Assembly (NCBI GenBank): GCA_041622675.1
Contig: JBFJYH010000008.1
Coordinates: forward strand, 1 to 64,000
Source: Reddybacter sp041622675
Lineage (GTDB): Bacteria > Pseudomonadota > Gammaproteobacteria > Pseudomonadales > Porticoccaceae
DNA length: 64,000 bases
Reading direction: 5' to 3'
Part shown: positions 63,083 through 64,000 of the stretch, in pieces
Layout: every line of letters begins with the position of its first letter
Numbering within the stretch: the stretch's first letter is position 1
Program-made: the position numbers and the translations under genes
The notes under the pieces: generated by a model
Databases searched by the model: none
Told to the model about the DNA's origin: nothing
What the model saw: only the letters and a program-made list of their open reading frames with translations

Positions 63083-63100
63083 GCTATTGCAGCTATTGAA
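63083..63100. repeat. 9-bp tandem duplication just after the Rieske gene
   Basis: GCTATTGCA (63083-63091) followed by GCTATTGAA (63092-63100), eight of nine identical, two bases after the stop codon. Confidence 0.45.
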
Positions 63101-63140
63101 AGCCTGTTCTGAGCCGAGTCGGGGGATGAAAAGCAATAAT

Positions 63141-63183
63141 TGCTCTTAAACCCCTTTCTCTTAAACCCGTTTGTCTTAAATAG
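63141..63183. repeat. 15-bp tandem repeat, nearly three copies, covering a stop codon
   Basis: TGCTCTTAAACCCCT (63141-63155), TTCTCTTAAACCCGT (63156-63170), then TTGTCTTAAATAG (63171-63183, incomplete). On the minus strand each copy has an in-frame TAA; the first one is the carboxyltransferase stop codon. Confidence 0.7.
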
Positions 63184-64000
63184 GGGTGATCCCTCGGCGT
63201 TTAAAGGAGTGCCCTGGACGGCGATTTTTGGCCATATCCAGTGCTCTAATTAATACTTTTCGTGTATCGGCAGGGTCAATTACATCGTCTACGAGAGCTG
63301 CTTCGGCGGCGGGTAAAATGGTGGTTTTGGCTTTGAATTCCGCAACCAGCTCTTGTCGGCGCTCTTGCCCATTTTCCATTTCAGCCAATACTCGACCAAA
63401 AAGAATATCGACAGCATCATCTGGAGAAATAGCACTGAACGATGCCAGAGGCCAGGCGACTAGCATATTGGGCTGCATACCTAGGCTATTCATGCCGTAG
63501 TGGGCAAGGCCAAAGGCTTTACGCAGCATGACGGTGAAACGGGGTACAGTGGCATGCTCTATTTCGTAAAGCAGACGCGTTGACCAGCGAATAATGCCGT
63601 CCAGTTCTGACTGTGGCCCGGGATAGTAGCCGGGAATATCCTGTAGAAAAATGAGAGCAATACCAAAGCAGTCACAGAAATTGATAAAACGGCTGATTTT
63701 TTGACAGGCCTTAATATCGAGAGTGCCAGACATATAGGCCGGTTGATTAGCGATAAAGCCGACGACACGGCCGTCCATATGTGCCATGCAAGTGACGATA
63801 TTTGGGGCAAAACTCGGTTTAAATTCAAAGAATTTCCCGTCATCGACGAGGCCGCTAATAATCTTTTTAATATCGTAGGCAAAGCGTAAATCGGTGGGCA
63901 CTATATCGCGCAACTCGCCGCACAGGCGCTCGGGGTCATCGTCGGTGGGTCGCTGCGGCGGTGGCTCATTACAATTGTTGGGCAGGTAGCTGAGAAATTC
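63176..64000 (-). CDS. Acyl-CoA carboxylase carboxyltransferase subunit, N-terminus cut off
   Basis: The C-terminal 274 residues of a biotin-dependent carboxyltransferase beta subunit (propionyl-, methylcrotonyl- or geranyl-CoA type). The frame is open through the right window edge and begins in FLSYLPNNCNEPPPQ, a conserved segment of the family. Visible features: PTDDDPERLCGELRDIVP, FIANQPAYMSGTLDIKACQKISRFINFCD, FLQDIPGYYPGPQSE, RKAFGLAHYGMNSL and the C-terminal DVIDPADTRKVLIRALDMAKNR. The subfamily needs the missing N-terminus. It fits a branched-acyl or isoprenoid degradation route. Confidence 0.88.
   Translation of the reverse strand, partial: EFLSYLPNNCNEPPPQRPTDDDPERLCGELRDIVPTDLRFAYDIKKIISGLVDDGKFFEFKPSFAPNIVTCMAHMDGRVVGFIANQPAYMSGTLDIKACQKISRFINFCDCFGIALIFLQDIPGYYPGPQSELDGIIRWSTRLLYEIEHATVPRFTVMLRKAFGLAHYGMNSLGMQPNMLVAWPLASFSAISPDDAVDILFGRVLAEMENGQERRQELVAEFKAKTTILPAAEAALVDDVIDPADTRKVLIRALDMAKNRRPGHSFKRRGITPI

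Overview
The window is about 64 kb of a gammaproteobacterial chromosome, probably from a marine, Cellvibrionales/Spongiibacteraceae-like relative of Pseudomonas (inference). The evidence is the Pseudomonas-type order nadB / rpoE-rseA-rseC-mucD-lepA-lepB-DUF4845-rnc-era-recO-acpS-cysM-relA-mazG, a LepA N-terminus that matches the Pseudomonas one, the prkA-yeaH-spoVR stress trio, and many acyl-CoA catabolic genes. I see no rRNA, tRNA, CRISPR array, insertion sequence or prophage.

Layout. 1-4.9 kb: 3' part of a lipid-degradation operon (end of a thiolase/lipid-transfer aldolase, a DUF35 protein, two MaoC-type hydratases, two closely related acyl-CoA dehydrogenases), then gloA. 4.9-8.8 kb: a PGPGW membrane protein and ygfZ on the minus strand, sdhE and ygfX on plus, nadB on minus. 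9.0-22.6 kb: the envelope-stress sigma factor cluster and the lepA-to-mazG housekeeping block. rseB, pdxJ and rlmD are absent from their usual places, and era carries a one-base frameshift in a run of nine A. 22.7-34.2 kb: adk, hemH, a coiled-coil AT-hook protein, tsaB, uppP, a beta-hydroxyacid dehydrogenase, an M18 aminopeptidase, an SDR, prfB (with its programmed +1 frameshift), lysS and ung. 34.2-42.9 kb: an accessory metabolic stretch with an alpha-methylacyl-CoA racemase-like protein, an ACAD10/11-type dehydrogenase, an SDR, a GST, a spermidine-synthase-like protein, a DUF3047 protein, dusC and an epimerase. 42.9-47.6 kb: prkA-yeaH-spoVR on minus. 48.1-61.7 kb: purL, a thioredoxin-TPR protein, a YqfO-like protein, clpB, rnt and pyrC (minus), argG and prfC. 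61.9-64 kb: a Rieske oxygenase and, running off the right edge, an acyl-CoA carboxylase carboxyltransferase subunit.

How the genes work together. RpoE and RseA form an envelope-stress switch whose output includes the periplasmic protease MucD. Sigma-E-like promoters can be read upstream of both rpoE and rseA. clpB has a heat-shock-like promoter and prkA a sigma-54-like promoter. The acyl-CoA genes at both ends and in the middle fit breakdown of branched or polycyclic carboxylic acids; the steroid or bile-acid side-chain reading is an inference.

Most noteworthy signals: the five-AT-hook protein behind an AT-rich leader; the sigma-E promoter that lets rseA be transcribed separately from rpoE, together with the missing rseB; a 14-bp perfect inverted repeat at the lepA start; the era frameshift; and short tandem duplications placed at or just after several stop codons.
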